Shown here piece by piece: positions 46,088-53,612 of a DNA stretch of 64,000 nucleotides. Below the pieces are notes generated by a model. The model searched no databases. It saw nothing but the letters and a program-made list of their open reading frames with translations, and was not told where the DNA came from. Every line of letters starts with the position of its first letter. Within the stretch, counting starts at the first letter, position 1. The stretch covers positions 20,977 through 84,976 of the forward strand of contig JANQKI010000172.1 in the NCBI GenBank assembly GCA_028281165.1, read 5' to 3'. Position numbers and translations under genes: made by a program. The DNA comes from Opitutaceae bacterium. Lineage in GTDB: Bacteria; Verrucomicrobiota; Verrucomicrobiia; Opitutales; Opitutaceae.

Positions 46088-47422
46088 ATGTCCCAACAGA
46101 TTCCGTCACCAAATAGCAACGACACGATCCAGATAAAACTTCTGGTAGGATCTGCTGCCGAAGCGGTTAAAACGATTCAGCAGAAATTCGGAGATCAGGC
46201 CAAGGTTATCTCGGTAAAACAAGTTGAAGCTGACGGATTGCGGCGACTGATTCAGAAACCTCGTCTTGAAGTCATCGTTCAAGTCTCAAGGGATAGTATA
46301 CAATCTGCTGGTACGCTTAATAACATTGAACCGTCCGCGGCTGAGCTAGCAAAACCGGAGCCGAAATCTACAACCACTCATTCTCCAGACGTAGATGCTC
46401 TGGTAGAGAAGCCCAAGAGCGTCGAACAACCCGCTGCTCAACCGAGTCGGCCTCCCATTACAGAGATGTATTCCAAAAGCGAGTCGGCCTCGAGTGGCTA
46501 TTTTGATGGTATTGAGGAAGAGAATACCTCTAATGAGACCGAGGACTCCTCTGGTCGACTGGGTAGCGCGGCCAATCCTGTTAAGCGTGGAACCTTGGAG
46601 GCTGTAAAACGGGCGATATCAATGCTTAAGGCCCTTGGTTTGGACGATTCTCTTATTGAGCGTATTCGCTACGAATTGGATTTTCAGAATTTGGGCAAAA
46701 TGCCAGCTGTTGATTTATACACTCGAATCTGCGATTGGCTGCATGGCCAAGTTTCGGATGCGACTGATGAAACGCTTGGAAAGAGGAGGGCTTTCATAGG
46801 CTCTTGCGGAGCAGGAAAGACTGCCGCTTTATGCAAAGCCCTTTCGGCGGAAGTCTTTGTCAACAAACACCTGCCGAGCGTATTGAAAATTGATTCCAGC
46901 CTGCCCAATCCCTCCGACGGATTGGAGGCTTTTTGCGAAATCGTCGGCTCTCCCATGAGTCGCTCGATTGATGAGGTTTCGCAAATCTCGGAAGACCGTC
47001 CTTTATTTATTGATACGCCAGGTCTGGATTTTGCTAGCGAGGCGTCAGTCGATCTTCTCAAGGCTCAGCTCGACGCTTTGGAAACGACGGAACGGGTCCT
47101 TGTTATAAACGCTGCCTACGACAGCGAGAGCATTCTCGAGTCGATGACCGCTGGCGAGCGTATCGGCGTAACGCATATAGTATTTTCTCATCTCGATGAA
47201 ACCCGACGTGTTGGCAAGCTGTGGAAGTATGTCCTGTCGGAGCGCGTGAAACCTTGGTTTTTCAGCCACGGACCCAATCCGGCTGGCGATTACACCTTGG
47301 ATTGTTTCAGCTACCTCCTGCAGCGTACCTTTCCTCATGGGAGTCTTCTTTCTGAAGCTTCCGTGAAACGTGAAATCTCGGTTGCCAGCGCAGCGAACAA
47401 AGAGGAGGTCGTTGCTTTATGA
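46088..47422 (+). CDS. flhF: Flagellar GTPase FlhF (divergent G-motifs)
   Basis: 444 residues. The basic N-terminal region (IKLLVGSAAEAVKTIQQKFG) leads to a disordered middle, then an N-domain and an SRP54-type GTPase. The P-loop is FIGSCGAGKTAALCKAL (near 235-250), where family members usually have GPTGVGKTTT. G3 is IDTPGLDFASE rather than DTAGR. G4 is VFSHLDETRRVG where TKLDE is usual. FlhF sets the site and number of polar flagella. The paired flhG is absent; a 90-codon membrane gene stands in its place. The altered motifs suggest changed nucleotide binding, and the order flhA-flhF-fliA is typical. Confidence 0.85.
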   Translation: MSQQIPSPNSNDTIQIKLLVGSAAEAVKTIQQKFGDQAKVISVKQVEADGLRRLIQKPRLEVIVQVSRDSIQSAGTLNNIEPSAAELAKPEPKSTTTHSPDVDALVEKPKSVEQPAAQPSRPPITEMYSKSESASSGYFDGIEEENTSNETEDSSGRLGSAANPVKRGTLEAVKRAISMLKALGLDDSLIERIRYELDFQNLGKMPAVDLYTRICDWLHGQVSDATDETLGKRRAFIGSCGAGKTAALCKALSAEVFVNKHLPSVLKIDSSLPNPSDGLEAFCEIVGSPMSRSIDEVSQISEDRPLFIDTPGLDFASEASVDLLKAQLDALETTERVLVINAAYDSESILESMTAGERIGVTHIVFSHLDETRRVGKLWKYVLSERVKPWFFSHGPNPAGDYTLDCFSYLLQRTFPHGSLLSEASVKREISVASAANKEEVVAL

Positions 47423-47691
47423 AGTTTGGCCTGTTGCTTGGAGGTATGATTGGCTTCGTTTCGGTTTTTTCAGTGGCCATGCTTGTGGGCAAGGGTCCTA
47501 TGACCGCTTTGATGGAGGCTTGTTTGGGAAGTGTAGTCCTCGGACTTCTATTTCGTTGGGTGGGAAGAATTTGGATAAGGAATGTCAAACAAATGCTCAT
47601 GGACAAGCAGCAGGCAGCGATAGCAATGGTGGCCGAAGCGGAAGAGCGAAAACAGCAAGATGCTAAAGAGCATGTGACAAAACCCGTATAG
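47419..47691 (+). CDS. Small membrane protein in the flhF-fliA interval
   Basis: 90 residues. Two membrane helices at about 4-25 and 30-48 (LLLGGMIGFVSVFSVAMLVG, ALMEACLGSVVLGLLFRWV) are followed by a charged cytoplasmic helix (IRNVKQMLMDKQQAAIAMVA EAEERKQQ). Its ATG overlaps the flhF stop by 4 bp, so it is a real member of the operon. I recognise no family. Its location where flhG is usually found is notable, but it has no P-loop. Confidence 0.75.
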   Translation: MKFGLLLGGMIGFVSVFSVAMLVGKGPMTALMEACLGSVVLGLLFRWVGRIWIRNVKQMLMDKQQAAIAMVAEAEERKQQDAKEHVTKPV

Positions 47692-47705
47692 GTACCTAAG
47701 ACGCA

Positions 47706-48512
47706 ATGAATGAGACGATAACCAAGAGCAGGAAGAAACCATCCAAAGCGGCCAAGGCGAATGTCGCCAAAGTTTATGCCCAAAACGATTCCAAGCCGCC
47801 GGTACAGCAGGAAGAGCTCTTCGAAACATACCTTCCCCTGGTAAAATCCATAGTCGCCCGCATTAAGATTAACCTTCCTCCTCACATTGATGAGCAGGAT
47901 CTAAACAGCGTGGGAATCACTGGGCTGATTAACGCTTTGAAGAAGTACGATCCCGTACAGAAGAAGTCATTTGGATCCTACGCCGCTATGCGTATCCGAG
48001 GAGCGATTCTCGACGAGTTGAGACGCATGGATTGGATGCCGCGCAATGCTCGAACCAATTTCAAGAAACTCCGCAAAACCATTGAAGAATTGGAGCAAAA
48101 GCTCGGTCGCCCCGCGAAGGAAGAAGAGATTCGAGCCGAGATGGGGCTTTCTCCCAAGGAGTATGAGCAACTCATGGCTGAAGTGCGTCCGATCAGTTTT
48201 CTGCCTTTGGATAATGCTTCGTCTAACAACGAAGACTCGGAGTCGACTGATCTCTACGAAATCATTCCCGACGAAGGACTGGTCCCCGTTACTTCCAAGA
48301 TGGAGAAGGACGAGCTCACACAGCTCGTTGCTGAACGTATCAATCAATTGCCTGAGGTCCCGCGAAAGGTTTTGGCCATGTACTATTTCCAGGACATGCG
48401 CCTGGCCGAAATCGCTGAGGTGTTCAGCCTTACCGAGTCGCGCATTTGCCAAATTCACTCTCAGGCTATCATAAGTTTACGCAGCTATATCACGAGCGTG
48501 ATGCATAAGTAA
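47706..48512 (+). CDS. fliA: RNA polymerase sigma-28 factor FliA (WhiG type)
   Basis: 268 residues. Sigma region 2 reads YLPLVKSIVARIKINLPPHI then LNSVGITGLINALKKYDPVQ, with the RIRGAILDELRRMDWMPRN FliA/WhiG signature. Region 3 is around 120-165. Region 4 ends EVFSLTESRICQIHSQAIIS LRSYI. It directs late flagellar genes. The excellent FliA promoter in front of motA lies right behind this gene. The anti-sigma gene flgM is not recognisable nearby. Confidence 0.95.
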   Translation: MNETITKSRKKPSKAAKANVAKVYAQNDSKPPVQQEELFETYLPLVKSIVARIKINLPPHIDEQDLNSVGITGLINALKKYDPVQKKSFGSYAAMRIRGAILDELRRMDWMPRNARTNFKKLRKTIEELEQKLGRPAKEEEIRAEMGLSPKEYEQLMAEVRPISFLPLDNASSNNEDSESTDLYEIIPDEGLVPVTSKMEKDELTQLVAERINQLPEVPRKVLAMYYFQDMRLAEIAEVFSLTESRICQIHSQAIISLRSYITSVMHK

Positions 48513-48530
48513 ATTCCGCTATTTCCTGAG

Positions 48531-48557
48531 TAAAGTTCTCTGGAAGTAGACCGATAC
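48531..48557 (+). promoter_or_regulatory. Sigma-28 (FliA) promoter of motAB
   Basis: TAAAGTTC (48531-48538), 11-base spacer, ACCGATAC (48550-48557). Consensus is TAAAGTTT-N11-GCCGATAA, so 13 of 16 bases match at ideal spacing. Transcription would start near 48564, about 9 bp before the motA ATG. Confidence 0.85.
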
Positions 48558-48572
48558 TCCTATCGGCATACC

Positions 48573-49436
48573 ATGTTTGTAATCATTGGATATCTGGTTG
48601 TATTAGGGGCTACCCTTGGCACCTTTATGATGGCGGGTGGCTCGCCCAAGATGCTATTCGACATGAAGGAGGTGATGGCCATTTGCGGCATCACTCTGGG
48701 TGTGTTTATCGTTTGCGCTCCTAAGGATGTACTAATCAGGACCATAAAAGCCGCTATCGGATCTTTGAAAGGAAATGGTCCTAGCAAGGATGAATATCTC
48801 GATTTGATGAAGATACTCTACGAGCTTTTCATGCTCGGCAGACGGAATGGTCTATTGGCCTTGGATGAGCATGTCAGCGCTCCTGAATCGAGTTCGATTT
48901 TCCAGAACTATCCTAAATTTCTAGCTGATGAGGAAAAGATCACTTTTCTCTGTTCGGCTCTTCGCCCGATCATTGACGGCAAAATAAAGCCCGACCAATT
49001 AGAGCCTTTACTTAAGGCCGAAATCGACGCCAAAAAGCACGCGGCTCATGGGCCTATCAACATTCTCCATCTCTTGGGAGATTCGCTACCTGGTATTGGA
49101 ATTGTGGCCGCTGTTATGGGGATTATCTTGACCATGGCCAAGATAGATCAGGGCCCCGAAGTCATTGGCGAGAGTGTGGCCAAGGCTTTGAGCGGTACCT
49201 TTTTGGGAATCTTCATCGCTTATGGCTTTATCAATCCGCTCACGAACCTAATCGAGTTCGGCAACGAATCCGAAGAGGCCTATTACATTTGCATGTCTCG
49301 AGCGATTGGAGCTTTTGCTCGCGGGCTTGCTCCGATTATGGCCGTTGAACTCGCTCGTCGCAGTCTGGAAAGCAGTTTGGTGCCTGGAGCTGACGATTTG
49401 GAAAACATCCTCAAGTCCAGCACTTCGGGTGGTTAA
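48573..49436 (+). CDS. motA: Flagellar motor stator protein MotA
   Basis: 287 residues. Four membrane helices: about 2-22, 30-50, 168-190 and 203-222. The conserved segment ILHLLGDSLPGIGIVAAVMG IILTMAKID and the ALSGTFLGIFIAYGFINPL helix are in place. The cytoplasmic loop includes LFMLGRRNGLLALDEHVSAP, carrying the charged residues that contact FliG. Driven by its own FliA promoter and followed 15 bp later by motB. Confidence 0.95.
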   Translation: MFVIIGYLVVLGATLGTFMMAGGSPKMLFDMKEVMAICGITLGVFIVCAPKDVLIRTIKAAIGSLKGNGPSKDEYLDLMKILYELFMLGRRNGLLALDEHVSAPESSSIFQNYPKFLADEEKITFLCSALRPIIDGKIKPDQLEPLLKAEIDAKKHAAHGPINILHLLGDSLPGIGIVAAVMGIILTMAKIDQGPEVIGESVAKALSGTFLGIFIAYGFINPLTNLIEFGNESEEAYYICMSRAIGAFARGLAPIMAVELARRSLESSLVPGADDLENILKSSTSGG

Positions 49437-49451
49437 TCCAGGATAACGAAT

Positions 49452-50207
49452 ATGGCTCGAACCGCACATCATGGTGGCGCTTGGAAGGTGGCCTATGCCG
49501 ACTTTGTTACGGCAATGATGGCCTTTTTCATGGTTCTTTGGCTTATCTCGCAGCGTCCGGATTTGGCGGAGCCGATGTCCAAATTTTTCCAAGATCCCTA
49601 CAACACGCCATTGGATAATTCCATGGGTCTATTAGATAGCGAAGGCGATGGTGAAGGTGGTTCAACCGAAGGCGCGGTAAGAGGCAAAACCGATATAGCC
49701 GATGTTGGCGTTCTCTACGAAATGGCCAAGGATCTGATGCGGCTTCTGAATATCGATAAGCTTAATCCCGACGAGCGGCCGGTAGATATCGAGATAACCA
49801 ACGATGGCCTGCGCATTACCCTTTATGATCGTGACGCTCACCCGTTTTTCATCGAGAATACCGCCGAATTTACGGAATGGGGTCAATGGGTTATCCAAGA
49901 AATGTCATGGTTGCTTGGCCGTCACTCTTTCAAAATACGTGTCGACGGATATGTCTCTCAGGGTTTCGAGGGTGAAGGACTGCAATACTCCGCATGGGAG
50001 TTATCAAGCGACAGGGCTAACGCCACGAGACGCAATCTAGAGTATTACGGTGTGCGTGCAGGACAATTTTCGAGTGTCACTTCTCATGGTGATAAAAAGC
50101 CGCTGCCTTTTATCCATCCTGAGGCCGACTCGAACGATCGTGTATCAATCAGCCTTGTCTTAGGAGAGACCTTCAGTATCTATGATGATCTCGTTGAAGA
50201 GCAATAG
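49452..50207 (+). CDS. motB: Flagellar motor stator protein MotB
   Basis: 251 residues. The N-terminal helix WKVAYADFVTAMMAFFMVLW carries the proton-binding Asp of the MotB family. A periplasmic linker with a Gly-rich stretch (about 60-75) leads to an OmpA-like peptidoglycan-binding domain (FKIRVDGYVSQGFEGEG, WELSSDRANATRRNLEYYGV). AGGATAACG precedes the ATG at useful spacing. The HGGAWKVAYADF start is typical of proton-type MotB. Confidence 0.95.
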   Translation: MARTAHHGGAWKVAYADFVTAMMAFFMVLWLISQRPDLAEPMSKFFQDPYNTPLDNSMGLLDSEGDGEGGSTEGAVRGKTDIADVGVLYEMAKDLMRLLNIDKLNPDERPVDIEITNDGLRITLYDRDAHPFFIENTAEFTEWGQWVIQEMSWLLGRHSFKIRVDGYVSQGFEGEGLQYSAWELSSDRANATRRNLEYYGVRAGQFSSVTSHGDKKPLPFIHPEADSNDRVSISLVLGETFSIYDDLVEEQ

Positions 50208-50212
50208 ATTCG

Positions 50213-50473
50213 ATGGATAGCTATTTATCAGGCAGAGAAAACCTCGGTGACTCGCCCAAGGCCAAAGACGATGCCAGTCTTCTTCCTCCTCAGGCTCTGG
50301 AAAAGCTGCAAGCTCCTCCAGATCATGAAGTTCAAATGGAGGAAAAAGAAGGTCAGGCCGGCAGCAAAGTCCATTATTTGACTGAGGAGGGCAGGGTAAC
50401 GAAGATTCTGGTCACCTGCTCTTGTGGTCATGTGACGGAGATCGACTGCTGCTACAGCGACGATCCGAGTTGA
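50213..50473 (+). CDS. Small Cys-rich hypothetical protein after motB
   Basis: 86 residues. The N-terminal half is polar and probably disordered. The C-terminal end reads VTKILVTCSCGHVTEIDCCY, a CxC ... CC arrangement that may hold a zinc or be redox-active. It starts 5 bp after motB, so belongs to the motAB transcript. No family was recognised. The next gene starts at a new promoter. Confidence 0.65.
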   Translation: MDSYLSGRENLGDSPKAKDDASLLPPQALEKLQAPPDHEVQMEEKEGQAGSKVHYLTEEGRVTKILVTCSCGHVTEIDCCYSDDPS

Positions 50474-50491
50474 GGCGAAATTGCTGCCTCT

Positions 50492-50508
50492 GGCAGGTAA
50501 TTCCTGCC
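50492..50508 (+). terminator. Weak hairpin after the motAB unit
   Basis: GGCAGG and CCTGCC form a 6-bp stem with a 5-base loop 18 bp after the stop at 50473. The following bases are T-poor at first, so termination would be weak, but it sits between two promoter units. Confidence 0.35.
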
Positions 50509-50558
50509 TAGCGATATTTCAATTTTCGTAAGCTGCTGATATGAAGTGGGTTATGACT

Positions 50559-50575
50559 CTGGCATATGGGTTGCT
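50559..50575 (+). promoter_or_regulatory. Putative sigma-54 promoter of the flgF operon
   Basis: CTGGCATATGGGTTGCT contains TGGCA and TTGCT with GG-N10-GC spacing, an excellent sigma-54 core. Expected start is near 50586. It overlaps a possible ATG at 50566, which therefore cannot be the start for this transcript; the ATG at 50590 is used here. Confidence 0.7.
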
Positions 50576-50589
50576 TAGTAAATGCCCAA

Positions 50590-51342
50590 ATGCTCGAAGG
50601 TATTTATCAGAATGCGGCTTCCATGTCCGGTCTCCAGAACTGGAACGATGCGATTGCCCAGAACATCGCCCAGTCCTCTACTCCAGGCTATAAGAAGGCG
50701 ATTTTATCCTTCGAGGGCTCTGATACTGGGCTGGTTGGTTTTCAAGATGCTTTCGACCGAGCTGTCTACCGTCAAGCGATCGGGGCCGGTACTAAAGGAG
50801 CAGTGGACTTTTCATCTGGTCCTATCCGGATTACCAACGATCAATTTGACTTCGCCATCGAGGGCCCTGGATTTTTCGAGCTGAGGACACCCGAAGGCGA
50901 ATTCGTCTACACGCGGGATGGCGAATTTAAATCCAACGACAAGGGTGAACTCGTCAGTAAACAGGGCTACCATGTGATGTCCGACGACCGCACTGTCATT
51001 CAAATGATTCCGGATGGCGGAGTGTTGACGGGAGACATCGATGGAACGATTCGGCAAGGAGGACAAAAAATCGCTCAAATCGGTTTGCGCGATCTGGACG
51101 ACTATAGCCGCATGGTTCGTTCGCATGGCGGCTTCATCGTTCCCGATGGTGGCGAAATTGGAGCTCCCCACACCAACACCATTTTAAGACACGGGTCCCT
51201 TGAGGACAGTAATGTCTCGGCGACTCACGAGATGATCAACCTCATCAACGTTTCTCGCGCTTTTCAGATCAACCAAAAGGTGATCCAGAACCAGGACGAG
51301 TTAACCGAACGGGCTATCAGGCATTTGGGAGGACACGCCTAG
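50590..51342 (+). CDS. flgF: Flagellar basal-body rod protein FlgF
   Basis: 250 residues from the ATG at 50590 (MLEGIYQNAASMSGLQNWND), which matches how FlgF proteins begin. An upstream ATG at 50566 in the same frame lies inside the sigma-54 promoter. The rod motif is AIAQNIAQSSTPGYKKAI, the D1 motif DQFDFAIEGPGFFELRTPEG EFVYTRDGEF, and the C-terminal helix DSNVSATHEMINLINVSRAF QINQKVIQNQDELTERAIRH. It is shorter than FlgE, as expected for a rod subunit. Confidence 0.93.
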   Translation: MLEGIYQNAASMSGLQNWNDAIAQNIAQSSTPGYKKAILSFEGSDTGLVGFQDAFDRAVYRQAIGAGTKGAVDFSSGPIRITNDQFDFAIEGPGFFELRTPEGEFVYTRDGEFKSNDKGELVSKQGYHVMSDDRTVIQMIPDGGVLTGDIDGTIRQGGQKIAQIGLRDLDDYSRMVRSHGGFIVPDGGEIGAPHTNTILRHGSLEDSNVSATHEMINLINVSRAFQINQKVIQNQDELTERAIRHLGGHA

Positions 51343-51369
51343 TAATCATTTTTCTAATACGGTAAGGCT

Positions 51370-52149
51370 ATGAGTATCTCACTATATTCAGCGGCGAGTG
51401 GCATGGAGGCGCAACAGACGAATCTGAACGTCATCTCCAACAACATCGCCAACGTAAGCACCCACGGATTCAAGAAGAGCAAGGTTGAATTCCAAGACAT
51501 GTTCTATCAAGTGCCCAAGACAGTGGGCTCCGACGCGGGTGGCAATCTTTTGCCTACAGGCATTCAAGTTGGTAGTGGTACCCAGGTCGTTTCTACCGCC
51601 AAGGTTTTCACTCCAGGCCAAGTAACTGAAACAGGGGCCAATATGGATATCGCCATCATTGGCGAAGGCTGGATCAAAGTTCAGGATGCGAATCAGGATT
51701 TTCTATACACGCGTGATGGAGCTCTGAAAGTTGGTCCTGATGGACAGGTTCTCACAAGCTCTGGTTTAACCGTTGTCGGTTTCCCCGCCGTTCCCAAGGG
51801 AACTACTGAAATCACCATCAATGAAAGCGGAGGTATAACGTATTCAAACGGTGTAGACGAGCTTGGAAAAGGTGTTCTGACTCTCTCTCGCTTCAACAAC
51901 CAAGCTGGTCTCAAGGCTATAGGTGGTAACCTCTTCCGAGAAACGGAAGCGAGTGGCGCTGTTCAGGATGGCACTCCTGGCACCCCTGGTTACGGCACCA
52001 TTCAGCAAGGATTTCTTGAAACCTCCAATGTCAACATTGTGGAGGAAATGGTGAATATGATCCTCGCTCAGAGAGCGTACGAGATCAATTCCCGATCCAT
52101 TCAAACTTCCGACCAAATGATGCAGCAGGTTGGACAACTCAAACGATAG
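51370..52149 (+). CDS. flgG: Flagellar distal rod protein FlgG
   Basis: 259 residues, the normal FlgG length. N-terminal SLYSAASGMEAQQTNLNVIS NNIANVSTHGFKKSKVEFQD, central NMDIAIIGEGWIKVQDANQD FLYTRDGALKVG, and C-terminal QGFLETSNVNIVEEMVNMIL AQRAYEINSRSIQTSDQMMQ. It forms the distal rod that spans the P and L rings. A TAAGG ribosome site lies 6 bp before the start. Confidence 0.97.
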   Translation: MSISLYSAASGMEAQQTNLNVISNNIANVSTHGFKKSKVEFQDMFYQVPKTVGSDAGGNLLPTGIQVGSGTQVVSTAKVFTPGQVTETGANMDIAIIGEGWIKVQDANQDFLYTRDGALKVGPDGQVLTSSGLTVVGFPAVPKGTTEITINESGGITYSNGVDELGKGVLTLSRFNNQAGLKAIGGNLFRETEASGAVQDGTPGTPGYGTIQQGFLETSNVNIVEEMVNMILAQRAYEINSRSIQTSDQMMQQVGQLKR

Positions 52150-52161
52150 GAAACTAGCTAA

Positions 52162-52980
52162 ATGAAATCTATCTGGACCGCAATTCTACTCGCCGTATCC
52201 ATTTCCTGGGCTCAGGCTAACTTGGATGAAATTCTTGCTCCTTTGCCCGAACCGGAGTCCGTGACTGAAACGAAAAGCGAGAAGCCAAAAAAGGTCGCTT
52301 CCGAGGAAATTCCTCAAAGCAAGTCAGCTACTGAAAACGTTTCGCCCATCACTTCGGAAGATTTGATAGCCAAACTGGAAGAGGCCCTGCACGAGCGACT
52401 AAGGCCTTCCGGAGAGCTCGCGCTTTCGGCTCTGCGTGAGATGCCCGATCTTTCTAAATACGCCAAGCCTTTCGAGGTTAAGCTGCTTTCCATCCCAAGC
52501 ATGCTCAAACGCAACGAGAATTTTCTTCTTACTTTCAACATCGAGAACGATAAAGGCATTTTGGGTCAATGGGCTATTCCTTTCAGCGCTCGCGTTTTTA
52601 GCGATGTATGGTTCATTAACGCTCACTTGAGCGAAGGCGATGTGGCTACTCCTTCTGATTTTGAGGTCAGGCGTGTTGATCTCGTTCATCAATCCGACGC
52701 GGTTCCAGCTAATCTGGAGACGTTGTTGAGACATGAATACAGCCGCGATATCAGACCTGGCAAGCCTCTGGTCTGGGCAGATCTTACCGAACGTTCATTG
52801 GTGAGAGACGGCGACTATGTGGAGGTAATTGCTAGCCGTGGGCTCTTGGCCATCACGATGAGAGCTCTTGCTCGATCTAGTGGAGCCAAAGGCGATGTCG
52901 TCGTATTAAGAAATCTAGAATCCGGAAAAGAGTTCTCAGGCCGTGTTGCGGGAGAGAATCGCGTAGAAGTTGCATTTTAA
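52162..52980 (+). CDS. flgA: P-ring chaperone FlgA
   Basis: 272 residues with a signal peptide (about 1-19, AILLAVSISWAQA). A Glu/Lys-rich linker is followed by the SAF domain in the C-terminal half (LVWADLTERSLVRDGDYVEV IASRGLLAITMRALARSSGA KGDVVVLRNLESGKEFSGRV). The periplasmic protein helps FlgI form the P ring. Its TAATG junction with flgH indicates coupled translation. Confidence 0.88.
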   Translation: MKSIWTAILLAVSISWAQANLDEILAPLPEPESVTETKSEKPKKVASEEIPQSKSATENVSPITSEDLIAKLEEALHERLRPSGELALSALREMPDLSKYAKPFEVKLLSIPSMLKRNENFLLTFNIENDKGILGQWAIPFSARVFSDVWFINAHLSEGDVATPSDFEVRRVDLVHQSDAVPANLETLLRHEYSRDIRPGKPLVWADLTERSLVRDGDYVEVIASRGLLAITMRALARSSGAKGDVVVLRNLESGKEFSGRVAGENRVEVAF

Positions 52981-53603
52981 TGAAAGGCCGATTCATGCGT
53001 AACTTAATTTCAATTACAGTAATACTTTTCGTCTGTGGGCAATTGCATGCCACTTCGCTTTGGACTAAGCGTGGCGTAAACCAGGTAAGTATGTTCTCGG
53101 ACAGGGTTGCCAGCCATGTCGGCGATATCCTTACCGTGGTTATCGATGAGTCGACAATCATTAATCAGAATTCGCAAAAGACGACCGCAGGCACTTCGGC
53201 TATCAACGATGTCATTACCTCGTTCGTCTACGCTGGAAGCGGCTTTGGTACGCACAACGGAGTCTTGCCGAGCGCAAACATCACTTCGGACGAATCCTTT
53301 TCAGGAGCCGGAACCGTGGCCAATACCAACACCATCGATTCAAGAGTGACTGTCGTCATTTCGGATGTCCTTCCCAACGGGAATATGGTCATCGAAGGAG
53401 CCCGAAAGGTTGCTGCGTCGGGAGAAACCCAATACGCTGTCTTTCGCGGCATTGTACGGCGTGACGATATCCTTTTCGACAACACGGTTAATTCTTCTCA
53501 GATCGCGAACGCTCACGTCGAGTTTTTAAACAAAGGCGACATCGCCAATTCCCATAAGAAGGGTTGGCTGACGAAACTGCTGGATTTCTTTAACGTCTGG
53601 TAA
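52980..53603 (+). CDS. flgH: L-ring protein FlgH
   Basis: 207 residues. The FlgH core includes MFSDRVASHVGDILTVVIDE (family: D..A...GD.LTV.I.E), TVVISDVLPNGNMVIEGARK, and GIVRRDDILFDNTVNSSQIA NAHVEFLNKGDI. The N-terminal signal is followed by VCGQLHA; this is a poor lipobox (Phe and Val before the Cys), so cleavage by signal peptidase I is more likely than lipidation. Start may be 52980 or the in-frame ATG at 52995. It forms the outer-membrane ring, which demonstrates a diderm cell. Confidence 0.93.
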   Translation: MKGRFMRNLISITVILFVCGQLHATSLWTKRGVNQVSMFSDRVASHVGDILTVVIDESTIINQNSQKTTAGTSAINDVITSFVYAGSGFGTHNGVLPSANITSDESFSGAGTVANTNTIDSRVTVVISDVLPNGNMVIEGARKVAASGETQYAVFRGIVRRDDILFDNTVNSSQIANAHVEFLNKGDIANSHKKGWLTKLLDFFNVW

Positions 53604-53612
53604 ACTGCATCC

